Positions 42,252 to 51,406 are shown, counted from the stretch's first letter. The stretch is DNA of 64,000 bases from Polynucleobacter sp. JS-JIR-II-b4 (GCF_018687815.1 NZ_CP061306.1:992001-1056000), one strand, 5' to 3'. Numbers and translations: made by a program. Notes: generated from the sequence alone by a model not told the origin.

Positions 42252-43151
42252 ATGAGTAAGCAATTAAAGCTAGGATTTGTTGGTTTGGGAATAATGGGTG
42301 CGCCCATGGCAGGCCATTTAGTCAATGCAGGGCACGAAGTGTTTATCAACACTCGCAGCAAAGTTCCGGAAGGACTAGCGTCTTCATCTGCAGTGCAATG
42401 CTCTTCACCTCAAGAAGTTGCTAGCAAAGCCGACATTATTTTTACTATGGTCCCAGACACTCCTGATGTTGAGAAGGTGCTGTTTGGTGACAACGGAATA
42501 GCATCTGGCCTTACCAAAGGGAAGATTGTTGTTGATATGAGCTCCATATCACCAATTTCTACTAAAGAGTTTGCTAAGAAAATAAACGCATTGGGCTGCG
42601 ATTACTTGGATGCTCCGGTTTCAGGCGGCGAGCTTGGCGCAAAAAATGCAACCCTTTCTATTATGGTTGGTGGAGATGAGGGTGTTTTTGAGAAGGTGAA
42701 GCCTGTATTTGAATTGATGGGCAAAAATATTAATCTCGTAGGTAGCAATGGAGATGGTCAAACGGCTAAGGTAGCTAACCAAATCATTGTTGCCCTGAAT
42801 ATTGAAGCTGTAGCAGAAGCGCTCTTGTTTGCCTCTAAAGCTGGCGCTGACCCTGCAAAAGTACGGCAGGCTTTAATGGGTGGTTTTGCAAGCTCTAAGA
42901 TCTTGGAGGTCCATGGCGAGAGAATGGTCAAGCGTACTTTTGATCCCGGTTTCAGAATTGAATTGCATCAAAAAGATTTGAACCTCGCTCTCAATAGCGC
43001 TAGAGCTTTGGGTGTTTCATTACCCAATACGGCTACGGCACAGGAATTATTTAATTCATGTGCAGCTCATGGCGGTAAAGCCTGGGATCACTCAGCAATG
43101 GTGCGCGCTTTAGAGAAGCTTGCAAACTTTGAAATTGGACAAAAGGCATAA
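42252..43151 (+). CDS. glxR: 2-hydroxy-3-oxopropionate reductase
   Basis: This beta-hydroxyacid dehydrogenase reduces tartronate semialdehyde to D-glycerate. The N-terminal Rossmann motif is GFVGLGIMGAPMAGHL, followed by the substrate loop DAPVSGGELGA and the catalytic lysine in GQTAKVANQ. The length of 299 residues is typical for GlxR/GarR. Pairing with hyi indicates the glyoxylate/hydroxypyruvate-to-glycerate route. Other members of the family (3-hydroxyisobutyrate dehydrogenase) share these motifs, so the call depends on the neighbour. Confidence 0.9.
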   Translation: MSKQLKLGFVGLGIMGAPMAGHLVNAGHEVFINTRSKVPEGLASSSAVQCSSPQEVASKADIIFTMVPDTPDVEKVLFGDNGIASGLTKGKIVVDMSSISPISTKEFAKKINALGCDYLDAPVSGGELGAKNATLSIMVGGDEGVFEKVKPVFELMGKNINLVGSNGDGQTAKVANQIIVALNIEAVAEALLFASKAGADPAKVRQALMGGFASSKILEVHGERMVKRTFDPGFRIELHQKDLNLALNSARALGVSLPNTATAQELFNSCAAHGGKAWDHSAMVRALEKLANFEIGQKA

Positions 43152-43160
43152 GCTAATCCT

Positions 43161-43745
43161 ATGTCTTCAACTTTAGTAGTTTATTTGCATGGTTTTCGCT
43201 CCTCCCCAAGATCGAGTAAAGCGGTCTTGACGGGGGATGCAGTAAAAGCCTTATCCACATTAGAGAATCAAATTGAGTGGTATTGCCCTCAGTTGTTAGC
43301 TTCACCAAAGGCCAGCATGGATATGGTGACACAGTATATTGAAGCATCAACACATGATCATTTGGTGGTTATCGGCTCTTCTTTGGGTGGCTACTACACC
43401 AACTACTTGGCCGAGAAATTTGGCTGTAAAGCTGTCATTCTTAATCCGGCAGTTAGAGCGCCAAAAGAGTTGGCGCCGCAAGTTGGAATGTTGACCTCAT
43501 ACGATACCAACGAGCCCTACGATTTCCGCCCAGAATATATTGATGAACTAAAGGCGCTACAGGTTGAAGAGATTAGTATCCCGTCGCGTTACTTTCTAAT
43601 CGCCGCAAAAGGTGACGAGCTCCTTGATTGGCAAGAAATGGTTGATTTCTACAAGGGTTCAGAGCAGCTGGTACTTGAAGGAGGTGACCATGGTATTTCA
43701 GATTACCCAGTTCATTTACCCAAAGTTCTGAATTTCATCTCTTGA
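43161..43745 (+). CDS. YqiA/YcfP-family alpha/beta hydrolase
   Basis: The 194-residue protein belongs to UPF0227 (YqiA/YcfP). It starts VVYLHGFRSSPRSSKA, has the nucleophile elbow IGSSLGGYY, an aspartate in AAKGDELLDW and a histidine in GGDHGISDYP. Such proteins are small cytoplasmic esterases with broad activity on short acyl esters; the physiological substrate is unclear. It follows glxR by 9 bp and may be cotranscribed with it. Confidence 0.85.
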   Translation: MSSTLVVYLHGFRSSPRSSKAVLTGDAVKALSTLENQIEWYCPQLLASPKASMDMVTQYIEASTHDHLVVIGSSLGGYYTNYLAEKFGCKAVILNPAVRAPKELAPQVGMLTSYDTNEPYDFRPEYIDELKALQVEEISIPSRYFLIAAKGDELLDWQEMVDFYKGSEQLVLEGGDHGISDYPVHLPKVLNFIS

Positions 43746-43828
43746 TAGTGGATTGATTGCTGCCCGCTTCTTCTGTAAGATGATCGAAACGACTGCCGCT
43801 CATTTGCGCTGTCTAGAAAGGAGAGTTT

Positions 43829-44398
43829 GTGCTGAGCATCTTGAAATTAGACGCAGGTGGAATTCCCCAGGGCTGGGTTAATGCAGAAGAAGCCACCAAA
43901 CAATATGCAGATAGTAGCGTTTTGTGGACTTTAGGTGACCCCATTTTTCAGATGCGCGGTGGCATTTCAAGATCCACCGGTAAACAATCCATTATCGAGT
44001 TGCACTCCATCATTGCGGTAAAGGGAAGTGCCAAGATAAATCTTTTTGATGTGGTTCCCGTAATTACAAAACATAAACTGTTTAAGCGTGATCGTGGACT
44101 ATGCGCCTATTGTGGCGATGCTATACACGAAAACCAAGCTGAAGCCGAGCACATCATTCCCAATAGTCGCGGTGGTAAATACAGTTGGATGAACTTGGTT
44201 ATCTCCTGCAGGCCTTGCAATCAACATAAAGGCAATCGCACTCCAGAGCAGGCTGGCATGTCCCTGTTGTATACGCCATATTTACCCAGCCTCTATGAAG
44301 ACATGATTCTAAAAGGGCGCAACATTTTGGCGGACCAAATGGACTTCCTCGCAGCTAATTTACCTAAGAATAGTCGCCTTCTAGAAGGTCTGATCTGA
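43829..44398 (+). CDS. HNH endonuclease family protein
   Basis: The 189 residues contain a zinc-ribbon HNH domain: CAYCG, then AEHIIPNSRGGKYSWMNLV, then CRPCNQHKGNRTP (about residues 90-140). The start is GTG with GGAGAG about 7 nt upstream. Similar proteins occur widely in betaproteobacterial chromosomes without a known restriction partner, and none is present here. I cannot tell whether it acts in repair or is a solitary nuclease. The next gene starts 2 bp after its stop. Confidence 0.82.
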   Translation: MLSILKLDAGGIPQGWVNAEEATKQYADSSVLWTLGDPIFQMRGGISRSTGKQSIIELHSIIAVKGSAKINLFDVVPVITKHKLFKRDRGLCAYCGDAIHENQAEAEHIIPNSRGGKYSWMNLVISCRPCNQHKGNRTPEQAGMSLLYTPYLPSLYEDMILKGRNILADQMDFLAANLPKNSRLLEGLI

Positions 44399-44400
44399 GC

Positions 44401-45399
44401 TTGAGAATAGGGCGGTGTAATTCATTTCATCCGCCCAAGACATATTCCTTCAGAATCATTCTTGCAGCTTTGCTGCTATCGGTATTAGGGCATCTCACTC
44501 TTTTTTTTGGACTTCCTTTTATTTCTTTTTCTGCACCTGCGCCAATCGCAGATGACTTAATCATTAGGACCGAACTAAAAGTAGATCCCCCAAAGAAGAT
44601 TCAAATTACAAAAGCCCCCAGGAAGATTCCAAAAAAAACTGAATCATCCAACGTGGTTGAAGACTTAAATTCAACTGCAACCGGTCAGCAGGGTGGCGAC
44701 TCCAATCAGGCGGGCGTAGCTTTCAAATTACCCGAGTCAGGCATCATTTATTACGACTCTTACGTGGATGGTCAAAAGTATCAAACCGGTGAGATCGAAT
44801 GGAGGGTTGATGGCAATACCTATCGACTCTATATCAACATCCCGTATGCATTTGTTGGCCCGTTTGTTTTTGAATCTCGTGGCTCGGTTGATTCCTATGG
44901 AATAGCACCAATTCTCTATTGGTCACAACGGGGCACAAAAACCCCTCGTTATTCACGCTTCGATCGAAATGAAAGTGGGCGAGGGCAGATGTTCTTCTCC
45001 GAGAAACCTGAGTTCACTCCGGAAATATTGCCTGGAACCCAAGATCGTTTCAGCTTAATGTTCCAGCTAGCCTCATTATTAAATGGGGATAGCAAATTGG
45101 ATGAGGCAGGGTCTATTCGGCAAATTCCGGTGGTTGACTACAACACCCTAGAGATGTGGAACTTTAAGAGCTATGGTGAGGTGACTTCAGAGGATATTCC
45201 CAGCCTAGGCAAGGCTGTAAATCGTCATTACGCCTTAATGCAACGAGAAAATGACCCTTACAAGCGCCAGGTAGACATCTGGCTTGCAAAAGACCTTGAG
45301 TGGCTACCAGGGCGCATTCGCTCTCAAGAATCAAATGGAAGGGTACTAGAGCTTGTTTTCAAGCAAAAGAACCCTATTGCAACTGTAGTTACGCCTTAA
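44401..45399 (+). CDS. DUF3108 protein with TonB-like N-terminus
   Basis: A single membrane segment (about residues 19-41) is followed by a lysine/proline-rich linker (VDPPKKIQITKAPRKIPKK), like the stem of TonB proteins. A DUF3108-type beta-rich periplasmic domain covers about residues 110-325 (GEIEWRVDGNTYRLYINI, YFSRF-like segments, then RVDIWLAKDLEWLPGRIR-like end). The start is TTG right after the HNH stop; no ATG lies before the membrane segment. The family is thought to act at the envelope, but its role is not established. Confidence 0.75.
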   Translation: MRIGRCNSFHPPKTYSFRIILAALLLSVLGHLTLFFGLPFISFSAPAPIADDLIIRTELKVDPPKKIQITKAPRKIPKKTESSNVVEDLNSTATGQQGGDSNQAGVAFKLPESGIIYYDSYVDGQKYQTGEIEWRVDGNTYRLYINIPYAFVGPFVFESRGSVDSYGIAPILYWSQRGTKTPRYSRFDRNESGRGQMFFSEKPEFTPEILPGTQDRFSLMFQLASLLNGDSKLDEAGSIRQIPVVDYNTLEMWNFKSYGEVTSEDIPSLGKAVNRHYALMQRENDPYKRQVDIWLAKDLEWLPGRIRSQESNGRVLELVFKQKNPIATVVTP

Positions 45400-45401
45400 T
45401 T

Positions 45402-45923
45402 CTAAAAACCAGATCCCGATCTCGGGTTTTGATTATTGTGTCCTAGCAGTGCACCCATCATTGTGTACAGGGCGGCACCTGACATTGATACTGCAAAAAT
45501 CCCTGAAAAAGAGATGATGATGGGCAGAATACGCCACTGCTCTGATAACTTGTAATCACCATATCCAACAGTCGTATACATTTCACCGGCAAAGTAAAAG
45601 GTTTGCGGGTTGGTTGGGAACACCTTTAAGGCTACGCAAATGTAGGCCCAGACTACGATTTCAGCTAAATGGATAGTAATAACTAAGAGTATGGCTGCGA
45701 AATACGACAGAAAGCTTGCTCCAACAATGCGCCGTCTCGTCATGACTTGATCGATAGCATGAAATGCACCAGCAATGCCCAGAACAGCAACCGCATGAAC
45801 AGCCAGCATCAGGCATGCACTTACGACAATCACCCAGATCTGACCATTGCCCATATCTGTATTGATCTCATTGAATAGGGTTCCAAAGCTAGGAAGGTCA
45901 GTATTTTGAAAAAGGCTAAGCAT
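45402..45923 (-). CDS. Potassium-channel-like ion channel protein
   Basis: The 173-residue membrane protein has about four membrane segments. The K+-channel pore signature TTVGYGD is at about residues 113-119 between the last two. Only the pore part is present; there is no RCK/TrkA-N domain as in larger channels. Ion selectivity for K+ follows from the filter motif by family knowledge. No ribosome site is clear. It lies after the ankyrin gene on the same strand and converges on the DUF3108 gene. Confidence 0.83.
   Translation of the reverse strand: MLSLFQNTDLPSFGTLFNEINTDMGNGQIWVIVVSACLMLAVHAVAVLGIAGAFHAIDQVMTRRRIVGASFLSYFAAILLVITIHLAEIVVWAYICVALKVFPTNPQTFYFAGEMYTTVGYGDYKLSEQWRILPIIISFSGIFAVSMSGAALYTMMGALLGHNNQNPRSGSGF
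45405..45430. terminator. Possible terminator hairpin between DUF3108 gene and channel gene
   Basis: AACC-AGAT, loop CCCG, ATCT-CG-GGTT with a T4 run forms a hairpin with one bulge. It overlaps the last codons of the channel gene. Confidence 0.35.
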
Positions 45924-45996
45924 GATCGTTCTTGAGTGGGTTGGATTACAAATTTATCTTATTTGACATAATAATGATTATACGCAGATAGGCATA

Positions 45997-46704
45997 TCAG
46001 GATTTAGGCTGACCAAGAACCTTAGGCGCCACATAAGGCTGCTTATAAAGCTTCTGCCAGCGTGAACTTAAGCCTTCTGCAATCCATGGCTTCTCGTAAA
46101 TGAGTGCAATATCAATTGCTGTAAATCCTTGTGAGTTAAGTACCTGCAGATCGGCCCCTTTATCTAGCAATAACTTAACCAATGCTTCATTTCCAGACTG
46201 AACCGCCATCATTAGAGGCGTTGTATTGCCAGGACTAGGAGCATCAACAATAGCTCCGTTGGCGAGCAAATACTGGGCAACGTCAAGGTGACCCCTTGAA
46301 CATGCGTAATGCAATGGAGTCCACCCTATGTGATTAATTTGAGCTTTTTGTACCTGTATGAGGCTCTTTACAAGGACTAAATTGCCCTCAATGGATGCAA
46401 TCATGAGTGGTGTTTCGCCGAATTTATTGGAAATATCCACATCAGTAGCCTTATTAGTCACTAGAAACGTGATGACATCCACAGACTTGTCCTTAATTGC
46501 TAGATTCAGCATTAATTCACCTTTGGCATCGATTGAATTCGGGCTAACACCTTTAGAAACCAGAGATCTAACGGTAGAAACATCGTTAAATTTAGCTGCT
46601 TTGGCGAAATCAGCAATATCAGCATCTGATTGGGCTAAAGCGAAGTTGTTTAGGCTAAATAAAACACCAAGCATGCAGATAATTATCTTAATCTTATTTC
46701 TCAT
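45997..46704 (-). CDS. Exported ankyrin-repeat protein
   Basis: A signal peptide (residues 1-25, ending FALAQS) is followed by about five ankyrin repeats (residues about 30-210), the clearest being GETPLMIASIEGNLVLVKSLI, GWTPLHYACSRGHLDVAQYLL and NTTPLMMAVQSGNEALVKLLL. It is therefore a periplasmic protein-protein interaction module. Its start overlaps the tatD stop (ATGA). Ankyrin genes in this position are common in betaproteobacteria, but the partner is unknown. Confidence 0.85.
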   Translation of the reverse strand: MRNKIKIIICMLGVLFSLNNFALAQSDADIADFAKAAKFNDVSTVRSLVSKGVSPNSIDAKGELMLNLAIKDKSVDVITFLVTNKATDVDISNKFGETPLMIASIEGNLVLVKSLIQVQKAQINHIGWTPLHYACSRGHLDVAQYLLANGAIVDAPSPGNTTPLMMAVQSGNEALVKLLLDKGADLQVLNSQGFTAIDIALIYEKPWIAEGLSSRWQKLYKQPYVAPKVLGQPKS

Positions 46705-47492
46705 GAAAATTTCCTATCTATATGAAAACATTCATAAAAATTACTTGAAGTTTGATTAGCCAGGTCTTCAATGGATACACCTTTGAGATTGGCAATATAT
46801 TCACCGACTTTAGATACCCATGCAGGCTCATTTGTCTTGCCGCGATATGGGATGGGTGCCAAATAAGGTGAATCTGTCTCAATGAGCATTCTATCCAGGG
46901 GCACCTGTTTACAGGTTTCTTGGAGTTCTTTAGCGCTTTTGAAGGTCACAATACCCGAAAAAGAGATAAAAAACCCCATATCCATGGCCGCCTTTGCAAC
47001 ATCGTAGGATTCAGTAAAGCAATGCATCACCCCACCAATTTGTTGGGCGCCCTCCTCTTTGAGGATTTTGATGGTGTCCTCAGAAGCAGCTCTTGTATGG
47101 ATGATGAGAGGCCTCTTAGATGCAATGGAAGCTCTGATATGGGTTCTAAACCGCGCTCGTTGCCATTCCATGGACTCATAACTGCGATCACCCATCCGGT
47201 AGTAATCAAGTCCTGTTTCGCCAATTGCAACGATTTTAGGATGCTTCAAAGCCGTCTCAACCAGAAAATCAAAGGTAGGTTCAGGGGTGTCTTCGTAATC
47301 AGGATGAACGCCAACAGACGCAAAGAGGTTGGGATGATCTTGCGCTAATTTAAGTACGTTAGGAAAGTCCGGCAAATCAACCGATACACACAAAGCGTGA
47401 CTTACTTTGGCCGACTGCATATTGCTCAATACTTCCGGTAAACGGGATTGAAATTCCGGGAAATCGAGGTGGCAATGGGAGTCTATGAACAT
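46701..47492 (-). CDS. TatD family metal-dependent hydrolase
   Basis: The 263-residue protein is a TatD/YcfH-type deoxyribonuclease of the amidohydrolase fold. Metal ligands are in DSHCHLDF (residues 4-11), GETGLDYY, the HTRAA segment, HCF and ETDSPYLAP. It lies in the mltG-tmk-holB-tatD order, where YcfH is expected. TAAAAT sits 8 nt before the ATG, so a leaderless transcript of its own is possible in addition to readthrough from holB. Confidence 0.88.
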   Translation of the reverse strand: MFIDSHCHLDFPEFQSRLPEVLSNMQSAKVSHALCVSVDLPDFPNVLKLAQDHPNLFASVGVHPDYEDTPEPTFDFLVETALKHPKIVAIGETGLDYYRMGDRSYESMEWQRARFRTHIRASIASKRPLIIHTRAASEDTIKILKEEGAQQIGGVMHCFTESYDVAKAAMDMGFFISFSGIVTFKSAKELQETCKQVPLDRMLIETDSPYLAPIPYRGKTNEPAWVSKVGEYIANLKGVSIEDLANQTSSNFYECFHIDRKFS

Positions 47493-47523
47493 GACTCGTT
47501 ATTTTAGACTGCCTGAGTTAATT

Positions 47524-48645
47524 CTATGAGCCAAAAATCTGCTGGTATTGAGAAAGCAATGCTTCTAACTGGATGCGGCTGGCTAGAGGATGATTTTCAT
47601 GGCGACGAGCCTGTACCAGAGACTTCCATAGCTGGAGCATTTTTTGAACGTTTACTCCTTTTGAAAGGCCCTGAAGGGTAGATATGTGCTTTGGGTAATA
47701 ACGTGGTGCACCACCTTGGGCAACTGACTGCAAATCTGAGATCCAGCGTTGCATGCTTGCCAAAAGAAAGCCGTATTGAGCCTTGTATGTCTTCTCAGCT
47801 GCATCTAGCCAATTCATTCCCGCACCCTGAGCCATCGATTGCAATAAGTAGCGTGATGCCTGAATTGATAGCGTGAGCTCATCCTTCTCATCTTTATTGT
47901 GTCTTGCGATCAAAGAGCTCAACACTGAGAATGGCGCCCCACCCTGCTCATCGTAAATGGTCTCGACATCCCCATCATTCACTTTTAGGCCGTTAATATT
48001 ATTCACCTGGGTTTTTAGCCAAGCCAATCCTTGCTCACGATCAGGGCGTGGTGCAGTCAGAAGTCGGCAGCGCGATCTAATAGTAGGTAAGACGCGATCA
48101 ACACGATCGGCTAACAATATAAAGATGGTGTTGGCTGGAGGTTCTTCTAGAGATTTTAATAAAGTGTTAGCGGAGTCCGTGCGCAACATTTCTAAGGGAT
48201 AAATCAATATCACACGATTACCACCGCGATGTGAGCCAATGGAAAGATTTTCTATGGCATGACGGGTTTCTTCAATGGAGATATTTTTCTTCTCCTTTTT
48301 TTCGCTTGAATCACTATCATCATCACGTGCCGCTTTACCTCTTTTAGGTGCGTCGTCACCTTCATAATCAGCGTGAGGTAGGAGCTTTCGATGCGTTTCA
48401 GGAACTAAAGCAATAAAGTCCGGATGGTTGCCCGTATCAAACCAGTGGCAGGCTTCGCATTGATTACAGGGTTTTATTGCTGCATTTGAATTCTCGCAAA
48501 GAAGTGCCTTTGCAAGCTCCACAGAAAACGCAAACTTACCGATACCAGACTGGCCATGCAGCAAAATCGCATTGGGAAAGTTGGCAAAATCCAAGCTTTC
48601 CCATAAAGGCTTAAGCCAAGGCGCCATCAGATTATCTTGCTTCAC
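47524..48645 (-). CDS. holB: DNA polymerase III subunit delta-prime
   Basis: HolB is the stator of the clamp loader. The P-loop-like GQSGIGKF is at about residues 31-38, a zinc-binding set (Cys60, Cys63, Cys66 in CNQCEAC, preceded by Cys50) follows, and the sensor region DSANTLLKSLEEPP is intact. An unusual highly charged stretch at about residues 93-120 (GDDAPKRGKAARDDDSDSS, then EKKEKK) interrupts the domain. The start is GTG directly after the tmk stop. An ATG 18 bases later is the alternative. Confidence 0.9.
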   Translation of the reverse strand: MKQDNLMAPWLKPLWESLDFANFPNAILLHGQSGIGKFAFSVELAKALLCENSNAAIKPCNQCEACHWFDTGNHPDFIALVPETHRKLLPHADYEGDDAPKRGKAARDDDSDSSEKKEKKNISIEETRHAIENLSIGSHRGGNRVILIYPLEMLRTDSANTLLKSLEEPPANTIFILLADRVDRVLPTIRSRCRLLTAPRPDREQGLAWLKTQVNNINGLKVNDGDVETIYDEQGGAPFSVLSSLIARHNKDEKDELTLSIQASRYLLQSMAQGAGMNWLDAAEKTYKAQYGFLLASMQRWISDLQSVAQGGAPRYYPKHISTLQGLSKGVNVQKMLQLWKSLVQARRHENHPLASRIQLEALLSQYQQIFGS

Positions 48646-49290
48646 TTAAATCGCAATCTGAATAAGTTTCAGACCGTCCCAAATAGCTTCGGGGGTTTTC
48701 GTTGCATCGACTAGATGAAAGCGTAATGAATCATCCTTGGCTCTTCTCAAGTATTCCTGACGAACTCTTTCGAAAAAATCTAGATCCATCTTTTCAAATT
48801 TATCTGGGGCACGAACCTTGGAGCGTCGTGCCTCTGCAACCTCTCCAGGTAAGTCAAATAGGATCGTTAAGTTGGGTTGCAAAAGTGAACCATCAGGGCG
48901 ACCCTGAACCCAGCGCTCTAATTCATTTAACTTTGCTAAGCTCAAGCCGCGACCACCGCCTTGGTAGGCGAAGCTAGCATCTGTAAAGCGATCTGAAATA
49001 ACAATCTTTCCTGCCGACAGCGCTGGCTCAATGACCTGTGCAATATGTTCACGACGTGCAGCAAACATTAATAAGGCCTCAGTTTCCAAATTCATGGGGG
49101 CATCTAAAAGTAGATTGCGCAATTGCTCGCCCAAACCAGTACCACCAGGTTCACGTGTCATCACTACCTCCTTGTTTGGGTAGCGCTCTTGCATCAAATT
49201 TCTAAAGGCGTCGACGTGCGTACTCTTTCCTGCGCCATCGATACCTTCGAAACTAATGAAATATCCGTTTTGTGCTGATGTCATAGTCAA
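48646..49290 (-). CDS. tmk: Thymidylate kinase
   Basis: Tmk phosphorylates dTMP to dTDP. The P-loop [12 protein letters not shown] is at about residues 13-24, [11 protein letters not shown] is the DRx/EPG substrate motif, and the lid/[18 protein letters not shown] segment follows. The length of 214 is normal. It lies 6 bp after mltG and directly before holB, forming one operon. A second in-frame ATG two codons in is an equal alternative start. Confidence 0.95.
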   Translation of the reverse strand: MTMTSAQNGYFISFEGIDGAGKSTHVDAFRNLMQERYPNKEVVMTREPGGTGLGEQLRNLLLDAPMNLETEALLMFAARREHIAQVIEPALSAGKIVISDRFTDASFAYQGGGRGLSLAKLNELERWVQGRPDGSLLQPNLTILFDLPGEVAEARRSKVRAPDKFEKMDLDFFERVRQEYLRRAKDDSLRFHLVDATKTPEAIWDGLKLIQIAI

Positions 49291-49296
49291 ATGAAT

Positions 49297-50370
49297 TTAG
49301 TTGGCGCCCTTTCCAGGCGCAATTTTGCGTTGATACCGATCTACTGCAGACTCATGCTCTTTTAAGCTTTGAGAAAAGTGACTACTACCATCACCCTTGG
49401 CTACGAAAAATAAGGCCTCGCTTTTAGCAGGATGTGCAGCTGCCAAAATAGAGTCCTTACTGGGCATTGCGATGGGGCTAGGAGGTAAACCTTTATGCAT
49501 ATAGGTATTGTAGGCAGTGTCTTTGCGTAAATCCGCTTTCCGCAAATTTCCATCAAATTTAGAGCCTATTCCGTAGATAACCGTAGGATCGGTTTGAAGA
49601 GGCATTCCTTTATTGAGTCTATTTATAAATACCGCAGAAATCATATCCCGATCGCTTACGCGGCCAGTTTCCTTTTCGACGATGGAAGACAGAATTAAGA
49701 GTTCATAGGGTGTTTTTAAGGGAAGCCCAGGCTCCTTTTGTTCCCAAGCCTGGTTTAGCTGCTTTTGCATGGCTTGTGCGGCTCGGCGATAAATATTTAA
49801 ATCCGGTTCATCTGGGTCAAATATATAGGTATCAGGAAGAAAAAGTCCTTCATCACTGGGGTAGCTAAGATTGAGGGATTGCAGCAAATTCTTATTGCTC
49901 ATACCCTTGGTTTGATGGATGAGAGCTGGGTGCATATCGATGATGCTCCGCAGTTGCCAGATAGACATACCCGGAATAATCGCAATACTTTCCCTCACTC
50001 GGTCACCGCGTGCTATTTGCAGTAACACTTTTCCGAGGCTCCCTCCTACTGGAAACATATAGGTGCCAGGCTTTAGTTTTGATCCCACGAAAATACTTCT
50101 AGCGCCAACCTGGATAGTGAATTTATTGATCGATAAGCCTTGCTCACCCAACTGATCGGCAATGCTAGAAAGGCTTGAATTCGGATTAATCTTCACTTTA
50201 TAAACAGGTGCGCTATCGACATTGGGAGTGTTGGGCACCACTGGCAGTAAAAAAATACCGCCATAAATTAGACCTAGGAAGATTAACAGAAGGGCAAACC
50301 AATACTTGAGACCTCGATCTTTTGACTTTTTCTCAATAAATAGAGATCTGCTCTGAATTTTTCTGCTCAT
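49297..50370 (-). CDS. mltG: Endolytic murein transglycosylase MltG
   Basis: MltG cleaves nascent glycan strands and sets their length. A membrane segment lies at about residues 26-45. The periplasmic YceG domain contains LKPGTYMFP, SDEGLFLPDTY and the catalytic glutamate at about residue 232 in IVEKETGR. The TDPTVIYG and GLPPSPI motifs follow. TATCAT lies 6 nt before the ATG without a Shine-Dalgarno, predicting a leaderless mRNA. The promoter overlaps that of the divergent ygfZ. Confidence 0.95.
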   Translation of the reverse strand: MSRKIQSRSLFIEKKSKDRGLKYWFALLLIFLGLIYGGIFLLPVVPNTPNVDSAPVYKVKINPNSSLSSIADQLGEQGLSINKFTIQVGARSIFVGSKLKPGTYMFPVGGSLGKVLLQIARGDRVRESIAIIPGMSIWQLRSIIDMHPALIHQTKGMSNKNLLQSLNLSYPSDEGLFLPDTYIFDPDEPDLNIYRRAAQAMQKQLNQAWEQKEPGLPLKTPYELLILSSIVEKETGRVSDRDMISAVFINRLNKGMPLQTDPTVIYGIGSKFDGNLRKADLRKDTAYNTYMHKGLPPSPIAMPSKDSILAAAHPAKSEALFFVAKGDGSSHFSQSLKEHESAVDRYQRKIAPGKGAN

Positions 50371-50375
50371 CAGGC

Positions 50376-50382
50376 TATGATA
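50376..50382. promoter_or_regulatory. Overlapping -10 elements of mltG and ygfZ
   Basis: The heptamer TATGATA reads as TATGAT on the plus strand (50376-50381, 9 nt before the ygfZ ATG) and as TATCAT on the minus strand (50382-50377, 6 nt before the mltG ATG). The -35 regions are weak on both sides. Confidence 0.5.
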
Positions 50383-50390
50383 AAAGGGTC

Positions 50391-51398
50391 ATGATAAATA
50401 CCCCAAAAATTGAGCAAAACTGGCTAAATAACCTTACTTCCCTACCCTGCAATTTGCCGCAGTGGGGATTGATCCAGGTTGAGGGCCCAGATGCTGCAAG
50501 CTTTTTACAAAATCAATTAACAAATTCAGTTTTGGGGCTTAACCGCACCCTTCCCGGTCAAATGGCCCAAAATTTTTCGGGTGTCCGCCTAGTAGGTTAT
50601 TGCAGCCCTAAAGGGAGATTGCTTGCAAGCGCATGGCTCGGACTGTTTCCATCTGACGAGAACGACGAAGATTGCTTTGCTTTATTTATTTCGAAAGATA
50701 TTGCCGCAAGTACAGCAAAACGCTTATCCATGTTTGTATTGCGCTCAAAGGTAAAAGTTACCGATGTAACCGAGGATTGGATTATTTCTGGGCTGCATGG
50801 TTCTGAGAATCAGGTTGTCGAATTTAAGCTAGATCCTAGCGCTATAGCCTTACGCATGCCCGATGTTTTGGCAAGCAATCAATCGGTTGCACGTCTTTTG
50901 TTTGCAATGCCCGTTGATAAGCAATCGAGTGCACTCGATTCTAGTGAACTGCTTGAAGCATGGAATGAGCTTGAGGTCTTAAGTGCTATCCCTAGAATTG
51001 TTCAAGTAACACAGGAGCAATTTGTTCCCCAAATGATTAATTTTGAATCTGTGGCCGGCGTTGATTTTAAAAAAGGGTGTTATCCAGGCCAAGAAATCGT
51101 TGCTCGTAGCCAATATCGTGGCGCCATCAAGCGTCGACTGCAAATTGCCCATATAGATAGAAGTAGTTCAGATGAAAAATTGGCCGTGCCGGGCGCTGAA
51201 CTTTTCCACTCCAATGACCCCTCCCAGCCAGCAGGAATGGTTGTTTTATCTGCACATTCTCCAGGGCATAAGGAGCGCATTGACCTTCAAATTGAGTGCA
51301 AGTTAGAGGCGCTTGAGAATGGGGAAATTCATCTTGGTAGCGCTGAAGGACCTGTGTTAAAAATAGATTTATTGCCCTACCCTTTGCTCGAAATTTAA
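50391..51398 (+). CDS. ygfZ: Folate-dependent iron-sulfur assembly protein YgfZ
   Basis: YgfZ supports repair or assembly of certain Fe-S proteins, such as MiaB, using a folate cofactor. The aminomethyltransferase-like fold begins with LIQVEGPDAASFLQNQLTN. The family signature KGCYPGQEIVAR is at about residues 226-237. The length of 335 is usual. It stands back to back with mltG, a widespread proteobacterial arrangement, and is followed 8 bp later by the NRDE gene. Confidence 0.92.
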   Translation: MINTPKIEQNWLNNLTSLPCNLPQWGLIQVEGPDAASFLQNQLTNSVLGLNRTLPGQMAQNFSGVRLVGYCSPKGRLLASAWLGLFPSDENDEDCFALFISKDIAASTAKRLSMFVLRSKVKVTDVTEDWIISGLHGSENQVVEFKLDPSAIALRMPDVLASNQSVARLLFAMPVDKQSSALDSSELLEAWNELEVLSAIPRIVQVTQEQFVPQMINFESVAGVDFKKGCYPGQEIVARSQYRGAIKRRLQIAHIDRSSSDEKLAVPGAELFHSNDPSQPAGMVVLSAHSPGHKERIDLQIECKLEALENGEIHLGSAEGPVLKIDLLPYPLLEI

Positions 51399-51406
51399 TA
51401 ACCCTT

